From NCBI GenBank assembly GCA_035295665.1, contig DATGIQ010000325.1, positions 1-15,629 on the forward strand: a DNA stretch of 15,629 nt. Direction: 5' to 3'. This DNA is from DATGIQ01 sp035295665 (GTDB lineage: Bacteria > Planctomycetota > Planctomycetia > Gemmatales > Gemmataceae). The notes beneath the pieces are model-generated. The model did not search any database. It saw only the letters and a list, made by a program, of their open reading frames with translations, and was not told the origin of the DNA. A program made the translations under genes and the position numbers. The stretch's first letter is position 1. Every line of letters begins with the position of its first letter. This document shows, piece by piece, positions 1-6,374 of this stretch.

Positions 1-1
1 A

Positions 2-88
2 CTGACGGTGGTTTGGCCATCCGGCCAGACGGAACACTGGGACAATTTGGCCGCCAACCGGTACTGGCGGCTGGTCGAAGGTCAATGA
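2..88 (+). CDS. C-terminal end of CRTAC1 family protein (ASPIC/UnbV domain), partial at window start
   Basis: Only the last 28 codons are inside the window, ending at a TGA at 86-88. The translation contains VVWPSGQTEHWDNLAANRYW. This matches the end of the ASPIC/UnbV domain, where a V-x-W-P-S-G turn is followed by a short strand and a conserved L-A-A-(N/D)-R-Y segment. Proteins with this tail are usually large exported FG-GAP/VCBS propellers, annotated as CRTAC1 family proteins and abundant in planctomycetes. The catalytic or binding role of the family is not well defined. The gene begins upstream of the window, so length, signal peptide and propeller repeats cannot be checked. The final base of the stop codon is also the first base of the 88-128 hairpin. 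Confidence comes from the WPSG motif and its position right at the protein C-terminus. Confidence 0.72.
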   Translation: MTVVWPSGQTEHWDNLAANRYWRLVEGQ

Positions 89-128
89 TCCGTTTGGGGG
101 CGGTTCTGCGAACCGCCCCCAAACGGAT
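88..128. terminator. Perfect 18-bp hairpin between convergent genes (bidirectional terminator candidate)
   Basis: Left arm 88-105 (ATCCGTTTGGGGGCGGTT) and right arm 111-128 are exact reverse complements around a 5-nt loop (CTGCG). The hairpin starts on the last base of the upstream + strand stop codon and lies 14 nt beyond the sppA stop on the - strand, so it can serve both genes. No T-run follows on either strand. It is therefore not a classical intrinsic terminator and may act by stem strength, in 3'-end protection, or with Rho. Confidence 0.7.
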
Positions 129-142
129 GACCAACATGCCGC

Positions 143-1996
143 TCAATTGCGCAGGATGATCTCGGGCATCATCAAGACCGCGCCTTCCTGCTGCATCAGC
201 TGGAGCCGCAACAGGGCCATCTTGATTGCCTGGACGCGCTGCGGATCCAAATGTTGAAGATGCGGCAGGGCCAACCCAAACAATGATGGCTGACCGTCGA
301 TAATGGCCGCATGCGCTTTCAGGTCCAACCCCTTCGGTTCGTCCTTTTCTCCCGAAATCTCCTCCACCAGCCGTTCGAGGAAATTCTTCGGCTCGGGCAC
401 GATCCGGACATCGTAGTCCGTGAGATGGGTCTTGTCGGCCAGGTAGGTGATGGCGTCCTGAAGCGTGCCGATCTTATCCACCAGGCCGAGGTCGAGCGCT
501 TGCTGGCCTGTGTAGACCCGGCCGCCGGCCAGCTCGTCAATCGGCTTCTTGAGGCGGTTGCCGCGGATCTCCGTGACGTGGCCCTTGAAAACGCCGTAAA
601 TCTCGTCCATCCAGGCCTGCATTTTTTCCTTTTCGGCCGGACTGAATACGTCGGCAGAGCTGAGCATGCCGGCGTTGGCGCCGCGTTTGTATTCCTTGAA
701 CGTGACGCCGATCTTCTTCCACATGGGGTTGGTGGCAAACTTGCCACTCACCACGCCAATCGATCCGGTGATCGTCGATTCATCGGCAAAAATGACATCC
801 GAGCCACAGGCCACATAGTAGCCGCCGCTGCCCGCCACGTCACCCATGGAAACCACGAACGGTTTCTTGGCTTTGACCCGTTTCGTGGCGTCCAAAATGA
901 TTTCACTCGCGACCGCCGAGCCGCCAGGGGAATCGACGCGCAGAACGACCGCCTTGATGGAATCATCCTGGGCGGCTTCTTCCAGCGCCTTGCGGATTTC
1001 TGTGCTGCGGGCCATCTTGCTGCCGAACGCGTCCACACCACTTCCCAGCACGATGGGCCCATCCACATAAACGATTCCGATCGCACTCTTGTCCTTCTTC
1101 TTCTTTTGGCCCTCGCCCATCAGCTCGCCCATGATCTTGAAGACAGCAAACGGCGAAGAAAAATCGAGCTTCGGCGGTTTCTTCTTGCCATATTTCTTGT
1201 CGAAAACCACCTTCTGGCCATACTTGGATTTGAGCTTGGCCTCAAACGCTTGGCGATGTTCCACGGCGTCGATGATTCCCGCGGCCTTGGCTTTCTCAGC
1301 CGAATAAGGACCGTTATCGATCCAGGCGCGCACCTTGGCCGGATCCACGCCGCGTCCCTGGGCAATCAGTTTCACATAGGTCTTGTATAGACTGTCGAGC
1401 AGCCAATTTTGCATTTCGTCGGCTTGCTTGCTCGGGCCTTCTCGCAGGAAGACCTCCGCCGCACTCTTGTACTCGCCACAGGTCAGGAAATCCGGCTTGA
1501 CTCCCAGGATGTTGAGCAATCCGCGCAGGTACGGCAGCTCGCCATACAGGCCGGTAATCCACAAATCGCCTGTCGGAACGACACTGATCTGCGAAGCGCC
1601 CGACAGCAGCACATACTCGCTCATCGATATTGAATCCGCATGGGTGTAGACATCCTTGCCGGCTGCCCGCAGCTTCGCCATTACTTGCCGGATTTCCTCG
1701 CGCTGAGCCGAGCCAATCGCTCCTTCTTCATGAAGGAGGACCACCGCCTTGACTGCCTCGTCCTCGGCCGCCTGCTTCATCCGGGTCACCAGATCTTTCA
1801 GCGAAACCGCCTTGGTCGAGCCGAAGGAAAAAGTCTCCTCCGCGGGTTCCTCCGTAACCGCTCCCGTCAAGCGAAACACGGCAATCGTTGGGGCGGAGGC
1901 ATCGGCTTTCTTCTCGTCATCCGCCGCCCGGGCGGCCGCCCCGCAAAGAATCGGCACAAGGACCGCACTCCAGACCGCCAAATACAAACGTCGCAT
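143..1996 (-). CDS. sppA: Signal peptide peptidase SppA, 67K type
   Basis: A 617-residue membrane-bound serine protease of family S49. In the family it degrades leftover signal peptides and membrane protein fragments. The start is an ATG at 1994-1996, preceded by a strong AGGGAGG at about 2003-2009. Residues 1-24 form a signal peptide or anchor (hydrophobic run YLAVWSAVLVPILCG, then AARA). The protein has the duplicated long architecture. The N-terminal S49 repeat (about 35-250) supplies the probable general-base lysine K177 in CGEYKSAAEVF. The C-terminal repeat (about 305-560) carries the probable nucleophile S390 in GDVAGSGGYYVACGSD, preceded by the VDSPGGS oxyanion-type turn near 355-360. 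The same Lys/Ser split across repeats is known for E. coli SppA. A lysine-rich stretch (KKKKDK, about 298-303) links the halves. It lies 268 bp downstream of nfu in the same direction and may have its own promoter there. Nothing appears broken. Confidence 0.93.
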   Translation of the reverse strand: MRRLYLAVWSAVLVPILCGAAARAADDEKKADASAPTIAVFRLTGAVTEEPAEETFSFGSTKAVSLKDLVTRMKQAAEDEAVKAVVLLHEEGAIGSAQREEIRQVMAKLRAAGKDVYTHADSISMSEYVLLSGASQISVVPTGDLWITGLYGELPYLRGLLNILGVKPDFLTCGEYKSAAEVFLREGPSKQADEMQNWLLDSLYKTYVKLIAQGRGVDPAKVRAWIDNGPYSAEKAKAAGIIDAVEHRQAFEAKLKSKYGQKVVFDKKYGKKKPPKLDFSSPFAVFKIMGELMGEGQKKKKDKSAIGIVYVDGPIVLGSGVDAFGSKMARSTEIRKALEEAAQDDSIKAVVLRVDSPGGSAVASEIILDATKRVKAKKPFVVSMGDVAGSGGYYVACGSDVIFADESTITGSIGVVSGKFATNPMWKKIGVTFKEYKRGANAGMLSSADVFSPAEKEKMQAWMDEIYGVFKGHVTEIRGNRLKKPIDELAGGRVYTGQQALDLGLVDKIGTLQDAITYLADKTHLTDYDVRIVPEPKNFLERLVEEISGEKDEPKGLDLKAHAAIIDGQPSLFGLALPHLQHLDPQRVQAIKMALLRLQLMQQEGAVLMMPEIILRN

Positions 1997-2264
1997 TACT
2001 CTTCCTCCCTTGGGATGTGGTACTCACCGCCGACCGCCGTCCTCTTATTCGCTTCCTGCCCACGTGCGTTTTGGGCTCCGTCGAATTTTGCCAGCGCAAA
2101 ATACAAGCAGCCCATTGGCTGGACGTGCCCCCAGAATCGGCTCAAGTGACAATCGATTCAAATTCGAGCCATTACCCATAAGCCTATGCCGGTGGAAGGT
2201 GAAGGCAACCGTCGCGGGACAAGTGGTGGCTTTCGAGGGACCGGCTGTCCTGACCGAGGGACCG
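1997..2264. other. Non-coding gap between nfu and sppA
   Basis: This is 268 bp upstream of sppA and downstream of nfu, both on the - strand. It contains the sppA ribosome-binding site at about 2003-2009 and presumably the sppA promoter, though no convincing -35/-10 pair stands out. Next to the nfu stop codon there are two exact copies of CGAGGGACCG, at 2234-2243 and 2255-2264, spaced 21 bp apart. Short open frames crossing the gap on the + strand have no recognisable domain and no ribosome-binding site. Confidence 0.5.
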
Positions 2265-2516
2265 TCAAGGAACGGCTTCGAGGTATTCGATCTCCGGAAA
2301 CCGCCTCCTCAACTCCAGTTCGATCCCCATGAGAACGGCCATGAGTACGCTCGGGCAGCCGCTACAGGTGTCAGGTAGACGGAGCTGGACGACGCCGTCC
2401 CGAATGTCGAGGATTTCGATCTCTCCGGTGTCCAGTTGTAGGGCTGGGCGGATCTCATCGGCCAAAACGGCAGCCACCCGTGCTTTCAAGTCGTTGCGAT
2501 CGGCAGATAAAGACAC
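2265..2516 (-). CDS. nfu: NifU-like C-terminal domain protein (Nfu-type Fe-S cluster scaffold/carrier)
   Basis: A compact 83-residue protein consisting only of the Nfu domain. It starts with GTG at 2514-2516. Visible features are an N-terminal helix (about 5-27), strands around EIEILDIRDGVVQLRL (32-47) and the cluster-binding C51-x-x-C54 in DTCSGCPS, followed by a long helix (VLMAVLMGIELELRRRFPEI). In the family, two subunits share a [4Fe-4S] cluster through the CxxC cysteines and pass it to apo-proteins. The ribosome-binding site AGGAGC (complement of 2522-2527) overlaps the TAG stop of ribF at 2526-2528. The two genes are thus 9 bp apart and probably translationally coupled. The GTG start is chosen because of that site. 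A stand-alone domain of this length is normal for the family. It lacks the N-terminal IscU-like domain of full NifU. Confidence 0.9.
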   Translation of the reverse strand: MSLSADRNDLKARVAAVLADEIRPALQLDTGEIEILDIRDGVVQLRLPDTCSGCPSVLMAVLMGIELELRRRFPEIEYLEAVP

Positions 2517-2521
2517 CTTCT

Positions 2522-2527
2522 GCTCCT
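2522..2527 (-). promoter_or_regulatory. nfu ribosome-binding site overlapping the ribF stop codon
   Basis: Read on the - strand, the bases are AGGAGC. The AG overlaps the last two bases of the ribF TAG stop, and the site lies 5-6 nt before the nfu GTG. This supports the GTG start and implies translational coupling of the two genes. Confidence 0.7.
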
Positions 2528-3461
2528 AACGCCACCCGGTAGCCAGCGCCTCGGCTTTCTCCACATCTTGACGCAATTGCGCGGTCAGCTCGGCCACGCC
2601 GGCGAACGGCCGGGTATCCCGCAAACGTTCGAGAAAATCGACCGCCAATACCTGTCCCACAAGATCACCCTGGAAGTGGATGAGGTGGACCTCCACCTTG
2701 CGTCCCATCTCGCGAAAGGTCGGGTTGGGGCCGATATTGGCCGCGCCCGGCCAGTGTTCCCGGCCGCGGTGAACGCGCACCGCATAAACGCCATCGGCGG
2801 GACACAACGTCTCGATCCGCTCCAAATTCGCCGTGGGAAAACCAAGGGTTCGACCCCGCTGCAGGCCGGTGGCGACTGTGCCGCGCAGTCGGTAGGGCCG
2901 ATTCAGAAGCTCGGCTGCTTCGCGGACCGCTCCGCGCTTCAGTGCGTTGCGGACCCGGCTGCTGGAGATTGGCTGACCATTCCAGACCACGGGCGGAACG
3001 ATCGTCAGCGCGGTTCCTGTTTGCCGGCAGAAAGTGGCAAGAGTATCCACCGTCCCTTCACGGTTGCGGCCAAAGCCAAAATTGACGCCTTCCACCAGGG
3101 CCCGGGCCGCCAAGCGCTCATGCAGGACATGATGGAAGAAATCGCTGGCGTTCAAGTGCAGCAGCGCGGTGGTCGTCCGCAGAATGAGCACTTGCTCCGC
3201 ACCGCAGGCTTGGAGCAACTCGGCACGCTCGGCGGTGGTAGTCAGGACCGGCTGAAACTGTTCCGGGCGGAGGAGCTGAAGCGGGTGAGGATCGAACGTC
3301 AGCGCAACCGCAGGCCCTCGGACCGCCTCGGCCTGGCGGCGCACCTCGACCAGCAGCGCGGCATGGCCACGGTGCACTCCATCAAAGTTGCCAATCGTCA
3401 CCGCACCGCCGCGGCTCGAGGCAGGAGGCATCTCATCCCAAGCAAGCGTGTGGATGGTCAT
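2526..3461 (-). CDS. ribF: Bifunctional riboflavin kinase / FAD synthetase
   Basis: This cytoplasmic enzyme converts riboflavin to FMN (ATP-dependent 5'-phosphorylation) and FMN to FAD (adenylyl transfer). The frame is open to 3608, but the ATG at 3459-3461 is preferred. It has GGGAG 8 nt upstream and gives 311 residues, the usual family length, starting just before the Rossmann-like core. The N-terminal FAD synthetase domain (about 15-180) shows GNFDGVHRGH (24-33, nucleotide-binding HxGH-type motif), FDPHPLQLLRP (56-66), GVNFGFGRNREG (125-136) and ISSSRVRNAL (165-174). The C-terminal riboflavin kinase domain (about 185-305) shows RGTVATGLQRGRTLGFPTAN (193-212), GVYAVRV (224-230) and ANIGPNPTF (241-249). 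Both halves look complete. It heads a ribF-nfu pair on the - strand and is divergent from the PEP-CTERM gene. I saw no FMN riboswitch in the leader. Confidence 0.93.
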   Translation of the reverse strand: MTIHTLAWDEMPPASSRGGAVTIGNFDGVHRGHAALLVEVRRQAEAVRGPAVALTFDPHPLQLLRPEQFQPVLTTTAERAELLQACGAEQVLILRTTTALLHLNASDFFHHVLHERLAARALVEGVNFGFGRNREGTVDTLATFCRQTGTALTIVPPVVWNGQPISSSRVRNALKRGAVREAAELLNRPYRLRGTVATGLQRGRTLGFPTANLERIETLCPADGVYAVRVHRGREHWPGAANIGPNPTFREMGRKVEVHLIHFQGDLVGQVLAVDFLERLRDTRPFAGVAELTAQLRQDVEKAEALATGWR

Positions 3462-3659
3462 CGTGTCTCTCCCACGCGCTCGGCTGGCAGGGATGCCCTG
3501 CGGGAACTCGGTCGGGTAGGAAGCCTCCAGTGACACATGATGCCAGTCTATCAAAAGCCCCATCAAGACAAAGGCTGGCTTGTCGGCCGCCCGCCGAGCG
3601 GATTCCATCGGTAGCCGAAGTGCACAGCTGGTCGCCGAGCGATTTTTTCTGCCGGTCCC

Positions 3660-3688
3660 TTGCTATTCCTATAGGCGCATAGTACAGT
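3660..3688 (+). promoter_or_regulatory. Possible sigma-70-like promoter for the PEP-CTERM gene
   Basis: TTGCTA at 3660-3665 and TACAGT at 3683-3688 are separated by 17 bp. They match four of six consensus bases in each box. The boxes would start a leader of roughly 150 nt. This is only a motif match in a region of about the right position. Confidence 0.3.
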
Positions 3689-3726
3689 GATCCGCGGTGC
3701 CCTATCGTGCTAGATGCACGCAGTCG

Positions 3727-3770
3727 CTGCGCGAAAACAAGGCGTGTGGAGCACCTTTTTCTTTGCGCAG
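3727..3770 (+). promoter_or_regulatory. Imperfect leader hairpin upstream of the PEP-CTERM gene
   Basis: CTGCGC (3727-3732) pairs with GCGCAG (3765-3770). Inside, the A-rich left side (GAAAACAAGG) can partly pair with the T-rich right side (CCTTTTTCTTT). Outside, CAG and CTG can add three more pairs. It would lie in the 5' leader of the + strand gene if the promoter at 3660-3688 is real. Its function is unknown. Confidence 0.35.
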
Positions 3771-3848
3771 TGTCTGGCGGGTCGCGCGGGTCATCCTGCT
3801 CCCAAGTTAGGCCATCTGTGTTTCGCCCAGGATGAGGAGGACCATGTC

Positions 3849-5021
3849 ATGCGCAGTCTCGTAGGGGCCACTGCTTTGCTCGTGCTGATGGCCGTGCCAT
3901 CGGCACTGTCTCTGTGCCGGGCGGATACCGTTTACCAGCAAACCAATCTGGTTTCGGATATCCAGGGACTCGCCCAGGTCACCGACCCCAGCCTTGTCAA
4001 TCCGTGGGGCGTTTCGTTCAGCGGCACGAGCCCCTTCTGGGTCTCGGACACGGGCAAGAACCTTGCCACCCTCTATGTCGTGAACGCTTCGGGCGTGAGC
4101 AAAAACGCTTTGGAAGTCGCTGTCCCGACCACTGGCAGTGGACCGCAGGGCCCCACCGGCCAGGTCTTCAACTCGACCGCTTCGGATTTCGTCATTCCCG
4201 CTGACAATGCCAAGGCGAGCTTCATCTTCTCGAACCTCAATGGCACGATTTCCGCGTGGAACGGTGGATTGACGCCGAATACCCAAGCCGTCGTGGTCGC
4301 CACGACTACCGGTGGCAACTACACGGGGCTCGCCCTCGGCGGCAACGCCTCAGGGAGTCTCCTCTATGCTGCGAACAACGCAGCGGGAAAAATCGACGTG
4401 TTCAACGGCTCGTTTGCTCCCGTCAGCCTTGGCGCCAACGCCTTTGCCAATCCCGCTGGGCTCCCGGCCGGGCTCGTGCCGTTTAACGTGCAGAACATTA
4501 ACGGCAACATTTATGTCACCTACGCGCCGGCTGGCCATGCTGCTCAGACGTCGGCGGCGCAAGGACAGGGTGCCGTGGCCGAATTCGATTCGAGCGGGAA
4601 CTTCAAGGCGGGTTCCTTGATCGTCGGCGGCAAGCTAGCCGCGCCCTGGGGAGTTACGGTGGCTCCAGCCAGTTTTGGCACCTTCGGCGGCGACCTGCTC
4701 GTTGGCAACTTCTCCTATGCGTTTAGCGAGATCAACGCCTACGACCCTGTGACCGGTGCCTTTCGTGGCACGTTGAGCGATGCCAATGGCAACCCGATCA
4801 TTAATCAGGGCCTGTGGGCAATCAATTTCGGCAACGGCGGCAACGGCGGGGATGTCAATACGCTCTACTTCGGAGCGGGCATTATGGGAGAAACCCACGG
4901 TTTGTTCGGCGCCATCGCGCCGGCTGCCGCGCCCGTTCCCGAACCCAGCACGATCGTTCTGCTGCTGACCGGCGGATTGGTTCTGCAAGGAATCGGCTGC
5001 TGGAGGAAACGACGGGCGTAG
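3849..5021 (+). CDS. TIGR03118-type exported protein with PEP-CTERM sorting signal
   Basis: A 390-residue secreted protein. The frame is open from 3714, but the ATG at 3849 has GAGGAGG at 3834-3840 directly upstream and begins a clean signal peptide (MRSLVGATALLVLMAVPSA, cleavage probably after about residue 25 in LCRA-DTVYQQ). The mature part resembles the TIGR03118 family: YQQTNLVSDIQGLAQVTDPSLVNPWGVSFS at the start, then repeated propeller-like strands rich in G, N and A (for example TGLALGGNASGSLLYAANNAAGKIDVFNG and LAAPWGVTVAPASFGTFGGDLLVGNFS). The C-terminus is a textbook PEP-CTERM: VPEPST at 363-368, a hydrophobic segment (IVLLLTGGLVLQGIG) and a basic tail (RKRRA). In this system an exosortase cleaves the signal and transfers the protein to the cell surface or matrix. 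No exosortase gene is in the window. The molecular function of the family is unknown. Two hairpins follow the stop. Confidence 0.85.
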   Translation: MRSLVGATALLVLMAVPSALSLCRADTVYQQTNLVSDIQGLAQVTDPSLVNPWGVSFSGTSPFWVSDTGKNLATLYVVNASGVSKNALEVAVPTTGSGPQGPTGQVFNSTASDFVIPADNAKASFIFSNLNGTISAWNGGLTPNTQAVVVATTTGGNYTGLALGGNASGSLLYAANNAAGKIDVFNGSFAPVSLGANAFANPAGLPAGLVPFNVQNINGNIYVTYAPAGHAAQTSAAQGQGAVAEFDSSGNFKAGSLIVGGKLAAPWGVTVAPASFGTFGGDLLVGNFSYAFSEINAYDPVTGAFRGTLSDANGNPIINQGLWAINFGNGGNGGDVNTLYFGAGIMGETHGLFGAIAPAAAPVPEPSTIVLLLTGGLVLQGIGCWRKRRA

Positions 5022-5040
5022 CCTTTCCCAGAAGCACAAG

Positions 5041-5091
5041 CCCGAAGACGAACGTGGGAACGTGCGCCCCGATCCTGCGTTCGTCTTCGGG
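5041..5091 (+). terminator. 14-bp perfect stem-loop downstream of the PEP-CTERM gene
   Basis: CCCGAAGACGAACG (5041-5054) is exactly complementary to 5078-5091 around a 23-nt loop. It starts about 20 nt after the stop codon. No T-run follows directly. A second hairpin begins 8 nt later. Confidence 0.6.
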
Positions 5092-5098
5092 GTCGAGT

Positions 5099-5151
5099 CC
5101 CCGCGCGTTTTGCGTTCGGTAGCCATTTCCGAACGCGAAACGCGCGCGGGG
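5099..5151 (+). terminator. Second long GC-rich stem-loop in tandem
   Basis: The left arm 5099-5119 (CCCCGCGCG then TTTTGCGTTCGG) pairs with 5129-5151 around a 9-nt loop (TAGCCATTT). The stem has one G-T wobble and a two-base bulge, giving about 20 base pairs. AAGTTATTC follows, which is only weakly T-rich. With the preceding hairpin it probably forms a double terminator or mRNA 3' protector. Confidence 0.6.
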
Positions 5152-5281
5152 AAGTTATTCTTGAAATGGTTCCCTAGACGTAGCTGGTAGAGTACCTCGA
5201 GAATGGTTTAACACCTTTTTCCATCCTTGGTACGCCATGACGTATCCGTTCACGCATTCACCACGATAATGATATTTCTAC

Positions 5282-6267
5282 TCAGGAAGTCGCTTGCGGC
5301 AGCAGCGATGGGGGCGGCGTACCAGTAAGCACTGCTTGCGAGCATGCGGTCAAGACATCCAATACCTTCTTGCCTTGCTGGCGAAAGGTAGCCACGAGGC
5401 TCAGAATGTTGGCCACGAAACAACCACCGGCTACACTGTCGCTGCCGTAACTCGTCTTGCGCCACTGGGCGGGATGACGTTGCAGTTGTTCCGCCGCGTT
5501 GTTCGTGGGCTTGATCCCTTCGACGCGGGCAAAGGTCCAAAACGCCGGCTCCAATGCCAGCAGTTCCCGACAGGTCGCCTCCGTCTTGGCGCAGCCGCAC
5601 ACACGGCCGGCCTCCAGCGTCTGACGCACATGGGGACGGTACCAATTCTCAGTGCGATAAGACAACGTTTTCCGCTGTAGCGTTCCGTCCCGCACCCGAT
5701 GCCAGGTATCGAACATCACGTCGGATAAGAACAGTAAGTCCTCGCCGATCTTCGTTCCGGCATTGTTGCGGTCGATCATGGCCTGAAAATCACGACGCAG
5801 ATGGGCCCAGCTGGTGCGGTGGCCGCACCGGGAGCAGTGCAGGCGATGCACTTGGTATTCCGTAACCTCGGGGTGGATCGGTGGCAGTTCCAGGACTGGG
5901 TGCCGATGCGGCTGGAGATTATCGCCGCACAGGGCATAGCCGCAGTACTTGCAGCAGCTGGGCTTGCAAGCAATGATCTGGTCGGGCGGCAACAAGGGAC
6001 GCTGCTGCTTGCAATGGCCGGGTTGCCCGCCGCGTGCCTTACCCGAAGGCGGTTCCGGTGGTCAGCGCTTGACCGTCGGACCATCGCTGGGCGGGGCCGG
6101 GAAGAATTCGTGGAGTTCTGATCGAGCCGCTGTCCGGGTTCCGCCAGTCGCTGCTGCAGCGTCGCGATCTGCTGCTCATAGTGTCGCACCAGTTGGCAGA
6201 TTGCCGCCTGCATGGGAGGGGAGGCCTGCTGCCACAACTTCTCGGAAATCAGCGGTGACGGACTCAT
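5282..6267 (-). pseudogene. Degenerate IS66-family transposase (frameshift, stop codon, internal deletion)
   Basis: Read on the - strand, the gene starts at 6267 with an N-terminal IS66 helix (MSPSPLISEKLWQQASPPMQ, then YEQQIATLQQRLAEPGQRLDQNSTNSSRP). At about 6091-6100 the frame shifts. The expected continuation (PPSDGPTVKR) is in another frame and is followed by a TGA at 6062-6064, probably from an Arg codon, then PPEPPSGKARGGQPGH. The frame stays open through the zinc-finger part (CCKYCGYALCG and LHCSRCGHRT). At about 5811-5816 it jumps directly to the late motif WAHLRRDFQAMIDRN, so roughly the central catalytic region, where the two IS66 aspartates should be, is missing. The C-terminal part is recognisable, including PTNNAAEQLQRHPAQWRKTSYGS (probable third acidic residue) and the end at 5282. 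IS66 accessory genes tnpA and tnpB are absent, and I could not identify both terminal inverted repeats. It cannot encode an active transposase. Confidence 0.88.
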
Positions 6268-6374
6268 GTAGCTGGATTAAGTAACAGATCATATGCTGTC
6301 AACTGCGACACCTGAACCGATACCTCTTGGACCTTCTTCAAGCCGACCATTACCCGCGTGATGTGGAGTGACCG

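Larger units (their letters stand above)
3462..3848. other. 387-bp divergent intergenic region between ribF and the PEP-CTERM gene
   Basis: The region holds the ribF leader (ribosome-binding site at about 3465-3474; a small hairpin GCAGGG-atg-CCCTGC at 3487-3501). It also holds a possible + strand promoter at 3660-3688, a leader hairpin at 3727-3770 and the GAGGAGG ribosome-binding site at 3834-3840 of the + strand gene. The open frames extend into it from both sides (to 3608 on -, from 3714 on +). Those extensions have no family match, and good ribosome-binding sites support the shorter starts, so I treat it as non-coding. Confidence 0.55.

Noticed and set aside
311..1390. Long open frame on the + strand, 359 codons, antisense to sppA
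   Set aside because: It is a codon-bias shadow of the sppA frame. It has no domain, low complexity rich in H, R and L, and no ribosome-binding site, while the opposite strand has a complete S49 protease.
2568..3533. Open frame on the + strand, 321 codons, antisense to ribF
   Set aside because: No recognisable motif. The opposite strand encodes a complete RibF with all expected motifs.
3462..3608. N-terminal extension of ribF by 49 codons
   Set aside because: No family homology is visible in this part. The ATG at 3461 has a good ribosome-binding site and gives the normal family length.
3462..3660. FMN riboswitch upstream of ribF
   Set aside because: Only a short GCAGGG/CCCTGC hairpin is present. 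The conserved multi-branched RFN core is not recognisable.
5180..6275. 8-bp direct repeat GTAGCTGG flanking the IS66 relic (5180-5187 and 6268-6275), the size of an IS66 target duplication
   Set aside because: The right copy abuts the transposase start codon, leaving no room for a terminal inverted repeat. The putative element ends match only loosely (7 of 11 bases), so this may be chance.
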